DNA of 64,000 nucleotides from Pseudomonas putida (GTDB taxonomy: Bacteria > Pseudomonadota > Gammaproteobacteria > Pseudomonadales > Pseudomonadaceae), in the NCBI GenBank assembly GCA_029953615.1, contig CP124529.1:2914501-2978500 (forward strand), given 5' to 3'. The position numbers and the translations under genes are program-made. Below the pieces are notes generated by a model. The model was not told where the DNA came from and made no database searches. It was given only the letters and a program-made list of their open reading frames with translations. Positions 1 through 8,219 of the stretch are shown one piece after another (position 1 is the stretch's first letter; each line of letters starts with the position of its first letter).

Positions 1-1
1 T

Positions 2-745
2 TGCCGCAAGCTTGCGATCAATCGCGCACAGTTCAACAAGTACCTGAGCGGGCAGAGCCGTCCGACGGCATTCAACCTCAAGCGCATCAGCGACTTCTTC
101 GGTGTCGAGGATTACGAACTCAATTTGCCGCCCGAGCAGTTCAGCCGCCTGATCGGCGCGCGCGTGCCTACCTTGGCCGAGCAACCCGGGGACCCGATCA
201 GCGATTTGTTCCGCCCCTTGCACGAACATGCCGGCAATCTGTCGCGCTATTGCGGCTACTACCTGGAGTATTCCAACTGCATGTCGGTGCCGGGCACGAT
301 CCTGGTGTCGCTGGTGCACCTGTGGGAAGAGCGCGGGCAGTTCCTGTTCGAGCGTCAGGAACGCCAGGAGCGCTCCACCGCTACCAATCCCCATGCCGAG
401 GTGCGTTGCCGCTACCTGGGGGCGGCGTTCCAGTTACAGGACCGCATGTTCCTGGTCGACTACGAGTCGCTGACCTTCAACGAGATGAGCCAGACCATCC
501 TCATCCCCAGCTTCAAAAGCCGCATTACCCGCCTGAACGGCCTGAAGGCCGGCGTTTCCAGCGGCGACCAGCGCTACCCTGCGTGCACCCGGGTGGTGTG
601 GGATTACCTGGGAGAGGAGATCAATCGCATCAACGCCTATCGCCAGGTAAAACTGTACCAGCCGGATGATCCACGTATAGATGACGACATACGTGAGCGT
701 TTGAGTGCGAGACCGCTTACTAACGGGTTGTTTGAAATCAAGTAG
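2..745 (+). CDS. XRE-family transcriptional regulator (3' part, N-terminus outside window)
   Basis: This is a partial gene. The open frame runs from base 2 without a start codon to the TAG at 743. The first ~40 visible residues form the second half of a Cro/CI-type helix-turn-helix: NRAQFNKYLSGQSRP is the recognition-helix region, followed by FNLKRISDFFGV. About 200 residues of effector or oligomerisation domain follow, which I cannot assign to a ligand class. An ATG at 125 would lose the DNA-binding domain, so it is not the true start. The next gene is convergent (stop codons 12 bp apart). DNA binding is secure; the regulated target is unknown. Confidence 0.8.
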   Translation, partial: CRKLAINRAQFNKYLSGQSRPTAFNLKRISDFFGVEDYELNLPPEQFSRLIGARVPTLAEQPGDPISDLFRPLHEHAGNLSRYCGYYLEYSNCMSVPGTILVSLVHLWEERGQFLFERQERQERSTATNPHAEVRCRYLGAAFQLQDRMFLVDYESLTFNEMSQTILIPSFKSRITRLNGLKAGVSSGDQRYPACTRVVWDYLGEEINRINAYRQVKLYQPDDPRIDDDIRERLSARPLTNGLFEIK

Positions 746-757
746 TGGTCGACACGT

Positions 758-1603
758 TCAGGCGTCATCGAGAATGAAGGCTTCCACAGCGCTCGCAACC
801 TGATCGGCAATTGCCGGTGTATTGCGTAAGTGGGCAGCGATGCCATGGTCGCAGTCTGTTAGAAACAGGCAGTGCAAACGCGACGCTGAAACGGATTGCA
901 TCAGGGCCTGGGTAACTTCTTCAGGGATCGGGCTGTAGCGTTCAGTGCCGGCAAGCCACAGGTTGCCGGCGCTTGTTCCAGGGCCTTTGCCGAATCGCTG
1001 TGAGTTGAGCCCGTCGTATTCGCCAATCACCATCATTACTCTTCCAGGGAACTGGCTGAGGAAGGCGTAGCTATCGCTTTCGAGAAAGCCGAAAGGCTTG
1101 CTGATGGCAGCAGTGAATGCCGGGCCAAACGGCGCCTTGTGGGCATGGTCTGGATAGACTGCCGGGCAGATCAGTACGATGTTGTCCACTTGTGGCAAGC
1201 GTGCCGCGAGCTTGAGCGTGATTGCCGCGCCGAGGCTGTGGCCGATGAGCGTTCGGCATCGCGGTGCGATATGCGCGTGGAAACGCTGTGCTTCGTCAAG
1301 ATTGGTGGCCAGTGACGGCGATATTGCGCCTGGCTCACTGGCGAGGCTATGACCTGACAGATTGGCAGTGAGTGAACCAATGCCGGCGGCTTGCAGGCGA
1401 TAGAGCAGGGGATTGAGCCGGGTAAAGTCGGAGCGAGCGCCCCCCAGGACGAATGCCGGCGCTGCGCGTTCGATATCGGGTACCAGCAATCGGGCTTGTT
1501 GCTGGTAGTTTTCAAATACTTCGTCGATGAACAGTTCTTTGCCAGGGGCAAGTTCGTCGAACTGCCATTTCAGGCGCTGAGGGGAACCCGTTTGAAAGTG
1601 CAT
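758..1603 (-). CDS. alpha/beta-hydrolase fold protein
   Basis: A 281-residue protein of the serine alpha/beta-hydrolase superfamily. The nucleophile elbow GHSLG places the catalytic serine at residue 123. A later GEYDG and a terminal DCDHGIA supply plausible acid and histidine residues of the triad. There is no signal peptide, so it is probably cytoplasmic. The ATG at 1603 has AGAG a few bases upstream. It stands alone between a convergent regulator and a divergent epimerase gene. The substrate cannot be predicted; lipase, esterase or thioesterase-like roles are all possible. Confidence 0.75.
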   Translation of the reverse strand: MHFQTGSPQRLKWQFDELAPGKELFIDEVFENYQQQARLLVPDIERAAPAFVLGGARSDFTRLNPLLYRLQAAGIGSLTANLSGHSLASEPGAISPSLATNLDEAQRFHAHIAPRCRTLIGHSLGAAITLKLAARLPQVDNIVLICPAVYPDHAHKAPFGPAFTAAISKPFGFLESDSYAFLSQFPGRVMMVIGEYDGLNSQRFGKGPGTSAGNLWLAGTERYSPIPEEVTQALMQSVSASRLHCLFLTDCDHGIAAHLRNTPAIADQVASAVEAFILDDA

Positions 1604-1842
1604 GGTGCTCTCTGGAAGAACCGGCTTTGGCCTGAAGGCAGAATAAGCGGTTATCAGCAGCAGCGGAAGTCAGCTCGCTCCTGGTATTTCACCGGCGATT
1701 TCTATCGGTGGCGGTGTTGAACTGTGAAACTCTGGAATCACTGCCACAGTGGGATCGAACGGGGCCGGTGTTGGACTTCCCCGCCCAGAAACCGCAAAAT
1801 GACCCCTTTCCTTCAATCAACCTCTCCGGATCTGCTGACTCT

Positions 1843-2727
1843 ATGCGTATGCGCCTAATGCTGTTGGGTGGTGGCAATGCCCTCGGGCAAGCGCTGATTC
1901 GTCTTGGGGCCGAGGAGGACATCGCATTCCTGGCGCCGCGCCCCCCCGAGAACGGCTGGACGCCGGCCAGCCTCACCCAGTTGCTCGACGACCATCGCCC
2001 CGATGCCCTGGTCAACCTGGCCTATTACTTCGACTGGTTTCAGGCCGAGTCGGTCAGCGAGCAACGCCTGGCTCAACAGGAGCGGGCGGTGGAGCGGTTG
2101 GCGGAGCTGTGCCAGCACCACCAGATCACCCTGGTGCAGCCTTCCAGCTACCGCGTATTCGATGGTGCGCGGGCCACGGCCTACAGCGAAAAGGACGAGC
2201 CAGTGCCGCTGGGCTTGCGGGGCCAGGCCCTTTGGCGCATCGAGCAGAGCGTGCGCGCGGCTTGCCCGCAACACGTGCTGTTGCGCTTTGGCTGGCTGCT
2301 CGACGAAAGCATCGATGGGGCGTTGGGGCGTTTCCTGACCCGCGCCGAGCAACCCCAGGAGCTGCTGCTGGCTGATGACCGGCGCGGCAACCCGACGCCC
2401 GTCGACGACGCCGCCCGGGTGATCCTGTCGGTGCTCAAGCAACTGGATTGCAGTGCGCCGCTGTGGGGCACCTACCATTACGCCGGCAACGAGGCCACCA
2501 CGCCGCTGGCGCTGGGCCAGGCGATCCTTGCCGAAGCCGGCCAGTATCGCCAGTTGGCCGTGCAGGCGCCGACGCCGCAGGCCCATGCCGCGCGCCCGGA
2601 TGCCAGCGAAGAGCCGCAGCACGCGGTACTGGCCTGCAAGAAAATCCTTCACACCTTCGGCATCAAACCGCGCGCCTGGCGCGCCGGCTTGCCGCCCCTA
2701 CTGGACCGGTTCTACCGCCATGGCTGA
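1843..2727 (+). CDS. RmlD-like NAD(P)-dependent sugar-nucleotide reductase (SDR family)
   Basis: About 294 residues with an N-terminal Rossmann glycine motif (LMLLGGGNALGQALIRLG). The dTDP-4-dehydrorhamnose reductase-type fold is suggested by an RPDALVNLAYYFDW segment and the later SSYRVFDG region. The frame stays open upstream of 1843, but the nucleotide-binding motif begins right after the ATG at 1843, so I take that start. It overlaps the following epimerase gene by 8 bp, so the two are almost certainly co-transcribed and translationally coupled. The role is probably in nucleotide-sugar metabolism for cell-surface polysaccharide. The exact substrate is unknown. Confidence 0.7.
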   Translation: MRMRLMLLGGGNALGQALIRLGAEEDIAFLAPRPPENGWTPASLTQLLDDHRPDALVNLAYYFDWFQAESVSEQRLAQQERAVERLAELCQHHQITLVQPSSYRVFDGARATAYSEKDEPVPLGLRGQALWRIEQSVRAACPQHVLLRFGWLLDESIDGALGRFLTRAEQPQELLLADDRRGNPTPVDDAARVILSVLKQLDCSAPLWGTYHYAGNEATTPLALGQAILAEAGQYRQLAVQAPTPQAHAARPDASEEPQHAVLACKKILHTFGIKPRAWRAGLPPLLDRFYRHG

Positions 2728-3652
2728 CGCCCCCATCCTGATCACCGGCGGTGCCGGCTTCATTGGCTCCCACCTGTGCGATGCGTTGTTGGACAAAGGC
2801 TACGCCGTACGCATTCTCGACGACTTCTCCACTGGGCAGCGGGGCAACCTGCAGGTCGGCCACCCGCGGCTGGAACTGGTTGAAGGCGATGTCGCCGATG
2901 CCGGGCTGGTCACGCAGGTTGCGGCTGGCTGCCGTGCCGTTGTGCACCTGGCGGCGGTGGCCTCGGTGCAGGCCTCGGTCGAGGACCCGGTGCGGACCCA
3001 CCAGAGCAATTTCATTGGCACCCTCAACGTGTGCGAAGCCATGCGCGTGCATGGCCTGCGCCGGGTGTTGTTCGCCTCCAGTGCGGCGGTATATGGCAAC
3101 AATGGCGAAGGCGAGTCGATTGCCGAAGACACCCCCAAGTCGCCGCTGACCCCCTATGCCGTGGACAAGCTGGCCAGTGAGCAGTACCTGGACTTCTACC
3201 GTCGCCAGCATGGCCTGGAGCCGGTGGTGTTCCGCTTCTTCAATATCTTCGGGCCGCGTCAGGACCCATCCTCGCCGTATTCCGGGGTGATCAGCATCTT
3301 CTCCGAGCGCGCAGTGCAGGGCTTGCCGATCACGGTGTTCGGTGATGGCGAACAGACCCGCGACTTCCTCTACGTGGGCGACCTGGTGCAGGTGATGGTG
3401 CAGGCGCTGGAGCAGCCACAGGTCGAGGAGGGGGCAGTGAATATCGGCCTTAACCAGGCCACGTCGCTCAACCAGCTGCTGGCGGCGTTGGAGAAAGTGG
3501 TGGGTAGCTTGCCAGCGGTCAGCTATGTGGCGGCACGCTCGGGTGACATTCGCCATTCGCGGGCGGATAACCAGCGTTTGCTGGCGCGGTTCGAGTTTCC
3601 GCAGGCGACGCCGATTGTCGAGGGGCTGGCGCGGCTATTGGGCAAGAGCTGA
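2720..3652 (+). CDS. NAD-dependent epimerase/dehydratase (UDP-glucose 4-epimerase-like)
   Basis: A 310-residue extended SDR protein. The cofactor loop TGGAGFIGS lies at residues 9-17. Catalytic Ser is near 120-121 (FASSAAVYG), and Tyr146/Lys150 form the YxxxK pair in PYAVDK. The RFFNIFGPRQDP segment is typical of UDP-sugar C4-epimerases. The ATG at 2720 lies inside the end of the previous gene. The open frame extends far upstream, but the Rossmann motif starts only 9 residues after this ATG. It probably interconverts UDP-hexoses for surface glycans, together with its upstream partner. Confidence 0.85.
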   Translation: MADAPILITGGAGFIGSHLCDALLDKGYAVRILDDFSTGQRGNLQVGHPRLELVEGDVADAGLVTQVAAGCRAVVHLAAVASVQASVEDPVRTHQSNFIGTLNVCEAMRVHGLRRVLFASSAAVYGNNGEGESIAEDTPKSPLTPYAVDKLASEQYLDFYRRQHGLEPVVFRFFNIFGPRQDPSSPYSGVISIFSERAVQGLPITVFGDGEQTRDFLYVGDLVQVMVQALEQPQVEEGAVNIGLNQATSLNQLLAALEKVVGSLPAVSYVAARSGDIRHSRADNQRLLARFEFPQATPIVEGLARLLGKS

Positions 3653-3660
3653 AATTCCTG

Positions 3661-3677
3661 GGGGCGCTTTGCGCCCC
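3661..3677 (+). terminator. GC-rich hairpin after the epimerase genes
   Basis: A perfect 7-bp stem GGGGCGC/GCGCCCC with loop TTT begins 8 bp after the epimerase stop codon. No T-tract follows, so it is a weak terminator candidate or a 3'-end stabiliser. A degenerate REP-like sequence follows it. Confidence 0.45.
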
Positions 3678-3730
3678 TATCGCCGCCAAACCAGCTCCAA
3701 CAAATGGGGCGCACCTCACCCTGTAGGAGC

Positions 3731-3779
3731 GGCCTTGCCGGGGCGCAGGACCGGTCGGATGGGCTGCGCAGCAGCCCCA
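3731..3779. repeat. degenerate REP-like palindrome
   Basis: It contains the variant core GGAGCGGCCTTGCCGGGG plus a GGGCTGCGCAGCAGCCCC hairpin, as in the second REP-like family also seen at 21.1 kb. It fills the gap between convergent genes. Confidence 0.55.
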
Positions 3780-3782
3780 GAA

Positions 3783-4226
3783 TCACCCATGCCGCACAAC
3801 TCTGCGCAGGCAATCCCCTGCCTCCAGCACCCGCCCGTCCCGGGCCCGCACCTGCAGTGTTTCCAGCGCCTGCCCCGTATCGCCATCCACCAGTTCCGAA
3901 CGCACCTCTCCCGCCTCGAACAGAAACCGCTCCCCCCACTGCCTCAAGCCAACCACTACCGGAAACACCGATTGCCCTTTCTCGGTCAGCACATACTCCT
4001 TGTAGGCGCTGCCATCCGACGCCGGCTGCAGCGTCAGCAGCCCGCTCTCCACCAGCCACTTGAGCCGGGAGGCGAGGATATTCTTCGCCAGCCCCAGGTT
4101 CTTCTGGAATTCACTGAAACGCCGCAGGCCATCGAAGGCATCGCGCAGGATCATCAGCGCCCAACGGTCTCCCAGCACCTCAAGGGCCCGTGCCACGGGG
4201 CATTGCGCATTGTTTTCATCGAGCAT
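3783..4226 (-). CDS. HxlR-family transcriptional regulator
   Basis: 147 residues with the hallmark HxlR start: a single N-terminal cysteine in CPVARALEVLGDRWALMILRD, then the winged-helix segment RFSEFQKNLGLAKNILASRLKWLVESGLL. HxlR proteins bind DNA as dimers and often respond to electrophiles or oxidants through the N-terminal Cys. It is divergent from an MFS exporter gene, and the intergenic region carries two matching dyads (4250-4268 and 4291-4309). The simplest reading is a local repressor of the exporter and of itself. Confidence 0.9.
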   Translation of the reverse strand: MLDENNAQCPVARALEVLGDRWALMILRDAFDGLRRFSEFQKNLGLAKNILASRLKWLVESGLLTLQPASDGSAYKEYVLTEKGQSVFPVVVGLRQWGERFLFEAGEVRSELVDGDTGQALETLQVRARDGRVLEAGDCLRRVVRHG

Positions 4227-4249
4227 GGACGGCGCCTTTCGTGATCATC

Positions 4250-4268
4250 TGGTTGCAGATTAAAACCA
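4250..4268. promoter_or_regulatory. putative HxlR operator 1
   Basis: A 19-bp imperfect dyad with outer arms TGGTT and AACCA. It shares length and arms with the dyad at 4291, and the two start 41 bp apart, about four helical turns. Confidence 0.6.
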
Positions 4269-4290
4269 CATTTGCTAAATAGCCAGCATG

Positions 4291-4309
4291 TGGTTTCAAT
4301 TCGAAACCA
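4291..4309. promoter_or_regulatory. putative HxlR operator 2
   Basis: TGGTTTCAATTCGAAACCA: 7-bp perfect arms around a 5-bp centre, 19 bp before the MFS start codon. It is a strong candidate for the operator of the divergently encoded HxlR protein. Confidence 0.65.
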
Positions 4310-4328
4310 GATAGACGAGGCCAGCCCG

Positions 4329-5534
4329 ATGAAGCCTGCACTGACACGCTGGATCACCCTGCTGCTGGCCACCACCAGCGCCATGGCCGTGGCGACCGTG
4401 TATTTCGCCCAACCTCTGCTCGAGTCGATGGCCGCGGACCTTGGCGTGGCGCAGCAGCAGATCGGTTGGGTAGTTGGCGCGACCCAGGCGGGCTATGCCC
4501 TGGGGTTGTTGCTGATCGTGCCGCTGGGGGACCTGATCGACCGCAAGCACCTGTTGCTTGGGCAGTTACTGCTCTCGGCCCTGGCGCTGGTGGGTGTAGG
4601 CATGGCGCCGAGCTGGGCGCTACTGCTGCTGGCCCTGGCCATCACCGGGCTTATGGCGGTCATGGTGCAGGTGATGGTGGCGCATGCCGCGAGCCTTGCC
4701 ACCCCTGGCCAGCAAGGGCAGGCCGTGGGCAGCGTCACCAGCGGCGTGGTGCTGGGCATTCTGCTGGCGCGGCTGGCCTCGGGCGGGCTTGCCGACCTGG
4801 CTGGCTGGCGCAGCGTGTACCTGTTTGCCGCAGGGCTGCTGATGCTACTGGCGCTGGTGCTATGGCGCAGCCTGCCCATGGGGAAGCCGGTGATGCTGCG
4901 GTCTGGCTACCGGGCGCTCATCGTTGCCCAGTTCAGGCTGTACCAGCACGATCGGCTGCTGCGTCAGCGTGGGCTGTTCGGCATATTGATCTTCGCCGCG
5001 TTCAGCGTGCTGTGGAGTGCCATGGTCATGCCCCTGAGCGCCGCGCCATTGGCGCTGAGCCATACCCAGATCGGTCTGTTCGGCCTGGCGGGTGTTGCCG
5101 GCACATTGGCGGCCGCGCGCGCCGGTCGCCTGGCCGACCAGGGGCGGGGAGAGCGTACCACCGGGTTGGCGCTTGTTCTGCTGGTGCTGTCTTGGCTGCC
5201 TACGGCCTTCGTCAAGCATTCACTGCTGGCCTTCGGGCTGGGTGTGCTGATGCTGGACTTTGCCGTGCAGGCGGTGCATGTCACCAACCAGAGCCTGTTG
5301 CTGGCCGGGCGTGGCGCAATGGCCAGCCGGTTGATCGGCGCCTACATGTGCTGTTATTCGCTTGGCAGTGGGCTTGGGGCGGTACTGGCGAGCTGGGTAT
5401 ATGCCCATTGGGGTTGGGCAGCGGTGTGTGGGCTTGGGATGGGCATCAGCGCGATCGCGCTGGGGTATTGGCTAGGGTTGCAACGTGCGAGGGCGGCCGA
5501 AGCCGCCCTGCAGTGTTCAGGTCAGAACTTGTAG
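4329..5534 (+). CDS. MFS transporter (drug/metabolite efflux type)
   Basis: 401 residues with about 12 hydrophobic segments. The MFS signature between TM2 and TM3 reads GDLIDRKHLL, and a second copy, AGRLADQGRG, lies at the start of the C-terminal half. The frame is open from 4272, but the first transmembrane segment follows the ATG at 4329 (MKPALTRWITLLL), whereas the earlier part overlaps the operator dyads. It probably exports a hydrophobic or aromatic compound across the inner membrane under control of the divergent HxlR protein. Substrate unknown. It converges with the OmpW gene, and the two stop regions overlap. Confidence 0.85.
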   Translation: MKPALTRWITLLLATTSAMAVATVYFAQPLLESMAADLGVAQQQIGWVVGATQAGYALGLLLIVPLGDLIDRKHLLLGQLLLSALALVGVGMAPSWALLLLALAITGLMAVMVQVMVAHAASLATPGQQGQAVGSVTSGVVLGILLARLASGGLADLAGWRSVYLFAAGLLMLLALVLWRSLPMGKPVMLRSGYRALIVAQFRLYQHDRLLRQRGLFGILIFAAFSVLWSAMVMPLSAAPLALSHTQIGLFGLAGVAGTLAAARAGRLADQGRGERTTGLALVLLVLSWLPTAFVKHSLLAFGLGVLMLDFAVQAVHVTNQSLLLAGRGAMASRLIGAYMCCYSLGSGLGAVLASWVYAHWGWAAVCGLGMGISAIALGYWLGLQRARAAEAALQCSGQNL

Positions 5535-6205
5535 CCAAGGCCGACCATGTACACCCACGGGTCGACTTCGACGTTGACCTTGGTCTTGCTGTAGCCCAGT
5601 GCGGACGGGCCGTCGACGCTGGCTTTGGTGTCGATGTCGACGTACCAGACCGCGGCGTTGACCAGCAGGTTGTCGGTGAGCATGTAGTCCATGCCCAGCT
5701 GACCGGCGATGCCGACCGAGTCCTGCAGCTTCAGGTTGCTGAAGCCCTGCTGCTTGCGTGCACTGCTGAGGTCTTCATCGAAGAACAGGGTGTAGTTGAT
5801 GCCGACGCCGGCATACGGCTGGAACCTGGAAGTCGGTTCCATCGGGTAGTACTGCAGCGACAGGGTCGGCGGCAGTTGCTTGATGTCGGCTAGCTTCCCG
5901 TCCAGGCCGCCGCCCAGGCCTTTGACGCCGACGGTGTGCTTGAACGGGGTGGCGGCCAGCAGCTCCAGGCCAACGTGGTCGGTGAGCATGTAGGCGAAGG
6001 TCAGGCCCAGCTGGGTGTCGCTGTCCAGGGTAGCCTTGGTACCCGAAACCTTGTTGCCATCGAACTTGAGGTCGCCGCTGCTTTCGTTGGGAGCAGTGGT
6101 GATGGCGCCGGCGCGCAGGATCATATCGCCTGCCTGATAAGCGTGGGCGGCAGGTGCGGCGAGCGCAAGGGCCACGATTGAGGCGCCGAGCAAGGTCTTG
6201 TTCAT
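5522..6205 (-). CDS. OmpW-family outer membrane protein
   Basis: 227 residues with a cleavable signal peptide (MNKTLLGASIVALALAAPAAHA) and the 8-stranded OmpW/AlkL barrel hallmarks: QAGDMILRAGAITTAPNE at the mature start and a C-terminal VYMVGLGYKF ending in Phe for BAM recognition. OmpW/OprG proteins form narrow hydrophobic channels in the outer membrane. Its 3' end overlaps the end of the convergent MFS gene by 13 bp. An ANR/FNR-like dyad lies 66 bp upstream of the start, in line with the known anaerobic control of oprG in P. aeruginosa. Confidence 0.9.
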   Translation of the reverse strand: MNKTLLGASIVALALAAPAAHAYQAGDMILRAGAITTAPNESSGDLKFDGNKVSGTKATLDSDTQLGLTFAYMLTDHVGLELLAATPFKHTVGVKGLGGGLDGKLADIKQLPPTLSLQYYPMEPTSRFQPYAGVGINYTLFFDEDLSSARKQQGFSNLKLQDSVGIAGQLGMDYMLTDNLLVNAAVWYVDIDTKASVDGPSALGYSKTKVNVEVDPWVYMVGLGYKF

Positions 6206-6270
6206 GGAAGCTCCCAGAGGACGTGAGTAATCGAGTAGTCCAATGGTACGGATGCGGTTAAACAGAATGT

Positions 6271-6284
6271 TTGACCCAGCTCAA
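6271..6284. promoter_or_regulatory. ANR/FNR-like box upstream of ompW
   Basis: TTGACCCAGCTCAA matches the TTGAT-N4-ATCAA consensus at 12 of 14 positions. It lies upstream of the minus-strand OmpW start at 6205, a distance compatible with class I or II activation. Confidence 0.5.
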
Positions 6285-6314
6285 AGAAGCGTCTTCACGA
6301 ATTCGAAACAGGTC

Positions 6315-6848
6315 TCACTTCAACTCGTACGCGTATATTTTCTCGGCCTCCATCTGGTATCCGGCATCGGCCAGCTCGCTGCTGGAGGCTCTAACCTGCA
6401 TCTTTCCCTCGATCCAGTAGGGCTGATAGAGGTCTTCGATGCGCACGCCCATTTCACTGAAAATGTGCACGATCTGGTTCGACGGTGGGGGTGGCACGTG
6501 GATGCACGCGCCGTAGTAGGGGACCAGCAGGAATTCGGTGGTGCGGCCTTCTTCGCTGACCTCCAGCGGCACGATGTAGCCAGGCAGCTTGACCTGCTGG
6601 CCGTCGAGGCTTTTTACCACCGGAGCGTCGGGCGCCTGCTGGCGCGCCGGTGGGGCGGACTCGGCGGACAGGGCGTTGCTGAGCTGTGACATGTCGTGCA
6701 GCGGGGCGAGTTGTGGCGGGATGAGCGGGGCGCCTTCGGGGATGAGGGCGGGCCAGTCCAGTTCGCGGGGTTCGCCAGCCCACAGCGGCATCGCTACTGT
6801 CAGCAGCAGGATCAGCAGCGTATGCAGTGCTGGCCTCTTCGCGGGCAT
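6315..6848 (-). CDS. DUF3299 periplasmic protein of the Zur-controlled ABC operon
   Basis: 177 residues from the ATG at 6848: a Lys/Arg-flanked signal peptide (MPAKRPALHTLLILLLTVAMPLWA) followed by a mature domain with LPGYIVPLE, a FLLVPYYGACIHVPPPPSNQ core and IEGKMQV, features I associate with DUF3299. One Cys and one His in GACIHVPPP could bind metal. It is the last gene of the operon. The frame continues upstream to 6953 through a REP pair, so either 6848 became the start after REP insertion or the first codons (MIRNLT at ~6944) are separated from the rest by REP sequence. Confidence 0.75.
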   Translation of the reverse strand: MPAKRPALHTLLILLLTVAMPLWAGEPRELDWPALIPEGAPLIPPQLAPLHDMSQLSNALSAESAPPARQQAPDAPVVKSLDGQQVKLPGYIVPLEVSEEGRTTEFLLVPYYGACIHVPPPPSNQIVHIFSEMGVRIEDLYQPYWIEGKMQVRASSSELADAGYQMEAEKIYAYELK

Positions 6849-6925
6849 GCCCGCTCCCACAGGGTTTACCGCAGGCTTCGAACCTGGTGAAGGACCTGTG
6901 GGAGCGGGCGTGCCCGCGAAGAAGG
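6831..6925. repeat. REP pair invading the 5' end of the DUF3299 gene
   Basis: Two inverted copies of the REP core (GCGGGCATGCCCGCTCCCACAGG and its complement). One arm overlaps the first codons of the downstream gene and encodes MPAKRP. Confidence 0.9.
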
Positions 6926-6953
6926 CAGTGAGGTTTCTGATCATTGCACACAC

Positions 6954-8219
6954 TCAGAGGTGAATGGACAGGCCATCGGCCAGCGACTGCCGATAGGCCC
7001 GCCACGCCGGCACGCTGCCCATCAGCAGCGCGGCCCCCAGGATGATAGCCAGCAATGTCCACTCATGAGCACTGGGCATGGCCAGCGGCAAATACAAACC
7101 ATAGTTGGCCTGCACATACCCCTGTGCCAGGGCGATACCCGCATACAGCAAACCAAGCCCGGCAGCGATCCCGACCGCTGCCAGCGTCAGCGCTTCCAGC
7201 ACCAGCAGCCCCGCGATGTGCCACGGCCTGGCGCCAACCGAACGCAATATCGCCATTTCCCGCCGACGCTCGTTCAGGCTGGTGAGAATCGCCGTGAGCA
7301 TGCCGATCAGGCCGGTCAGCACCACGAACAGCGACACCACGAACAGTGCCTGCTCGGCAGTGCCCATAAGGCTCCACAGTTCTTGCAGGGCTACCCCGGG
7401 CAGGATCGCCAGCAACGGCTCGCTGCGGTATTCATTGATCTCCCGCTGCAGGCTGAAGGTCGCGATCTTGCTGTTCAGGCCGAGCATGAATGCTGTGATG
7501 GCGGCAGGCTGCAGGTTCATGGTGCGTGCCTGCTCGGCGCTGACACGCCCGGTGCCGCGGGCTGGCACGCCGTTGTGCCAGTCGATGTGGATGGCTTCCA
7601 TGCCGCCCAGGCTGATATGCAGCGTGCGGTCGACCGGCGTGCCGGTGCGCTTGAGTACGCCGACCACGGTGAACGGCTTGTCGTCGTGCTTGACCAGGCT
7701 GATCGCGGCGACCCCATGTGCCAGCACCAGCTTGTCGCCCAGCTTGTAGTGCAGTGCCTCGGCCACTTCGGCGCCGAGCACCACCTCGAACGGATCATCG
7801 GCAAACGCGCGGCCCTGGCTCAGTTCCAGGTGCTGGCGGCGGCCGTACTGGTAATGGCTGAAGTAGTCGCCAGTAGTGCCCATCACCCGATAACCGCGGT
7901 GCGAGTCGCCCAGTGAGATGGGGATGGCCCATTTCACCCGCGGGTCTTTGGCGTAGTGCTCATAGCTGTCCCAGCGGATGTTGTTGGTGGCGTTGCCGAT
8001 GCGGAACACCGAGTACAGCAACAGGTTCACCGAGCCGGAGCGGGCACCGACGATCAGGTCGGTACCGCTGATGGTGCTGGCGAAGCTGGCCCGGGCCTCG
8101 GTACGGACCCGCTCCACGGCCAGCAGCAGGCACACCGACAAGGCGATGGCAAAAGCCGTGAGAAATGCAGTGAAGCGGCGGTTGGCCAGGCTGGCCAGGG
8201 CAAGGCGGAGCAGGTACAT
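6954..8219 (-). CDS. FtsX/MacB-type ABC transporter permease (Zur operon)
   Basis: 421 residues: an N-terminal transmembrane helix (FTAFLTAFAIALSVCLLLAVERV), a ~200-residue periplasmic domain and three C-terminal helices, the topology of FtsX/LolCE permeases. It contains the conserved MAILRSVGARPWHIAGLLVLEAL cytoplasmic loop. The start ATG at 8219 overlaps the stop of the upstream ATPase (TGATG), which fixes the start. Such permeases usually extract or transfer envelope substrates rather than import small solutes. In this operon the substrate may be connected with zinc limitation, but it is not known to me. Confidence 0.85.
   Translation of the reverse strand: MYLLRLALASLANRRFTAFLTAFAIALSVCLLLAVERVRTEARASFASTISGTDLIVGARSGSVNLLLYSVFRIGNATNNIRWDSYEHYAKDPRVKWAIPISLGDSHRGYRVMGTTGDYFSHYQYGRRQHLELSQGRAFADDPFEVVLGAEVAEALHYKLGDKLVLAHGVAAISLVKHDDKPFTVVGVLKRTGTPVDRTLHISLGGMEAIHIDWHNGVPARGTGRVSAEQARTMNLQPAAITAFMLGLNSKIATFSLQREINEYRSEPLLAILPGVALQELWSLMGTAEQALFVVSLFVVLTGLIGMLTAILTSLNERRREMAILRSVGARPWHIAGLLVLEALTLAAVGIAAGLGLLYAGIALAQGYVQANYGLYLPLAMPSAHEWTLLAIILGAALLMGSVPAWRAYRQSLADGLSIHL

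Noticed and set aside
1..669. Frame-1 open frame at the window start
   Set aside because: Overlaps the true XRE regulator frame; Arg/Pro/Gly-rich without domain features.
1604..1842. Intergenic stretch between the hydrolase and reductase genes
   Set aside because: 239 bp inspected for promoters, dyads and small genes; nothing convincing beyond an open frame continuous with the reductase gene.
6831..6925. CRISPR or terminator interpretation of the repeated palindromes
   Set aside because: Palindromes come as inverted pairs with variable spacing and no unique spacer ladder, and lack T-tracts; they fit REP elements.
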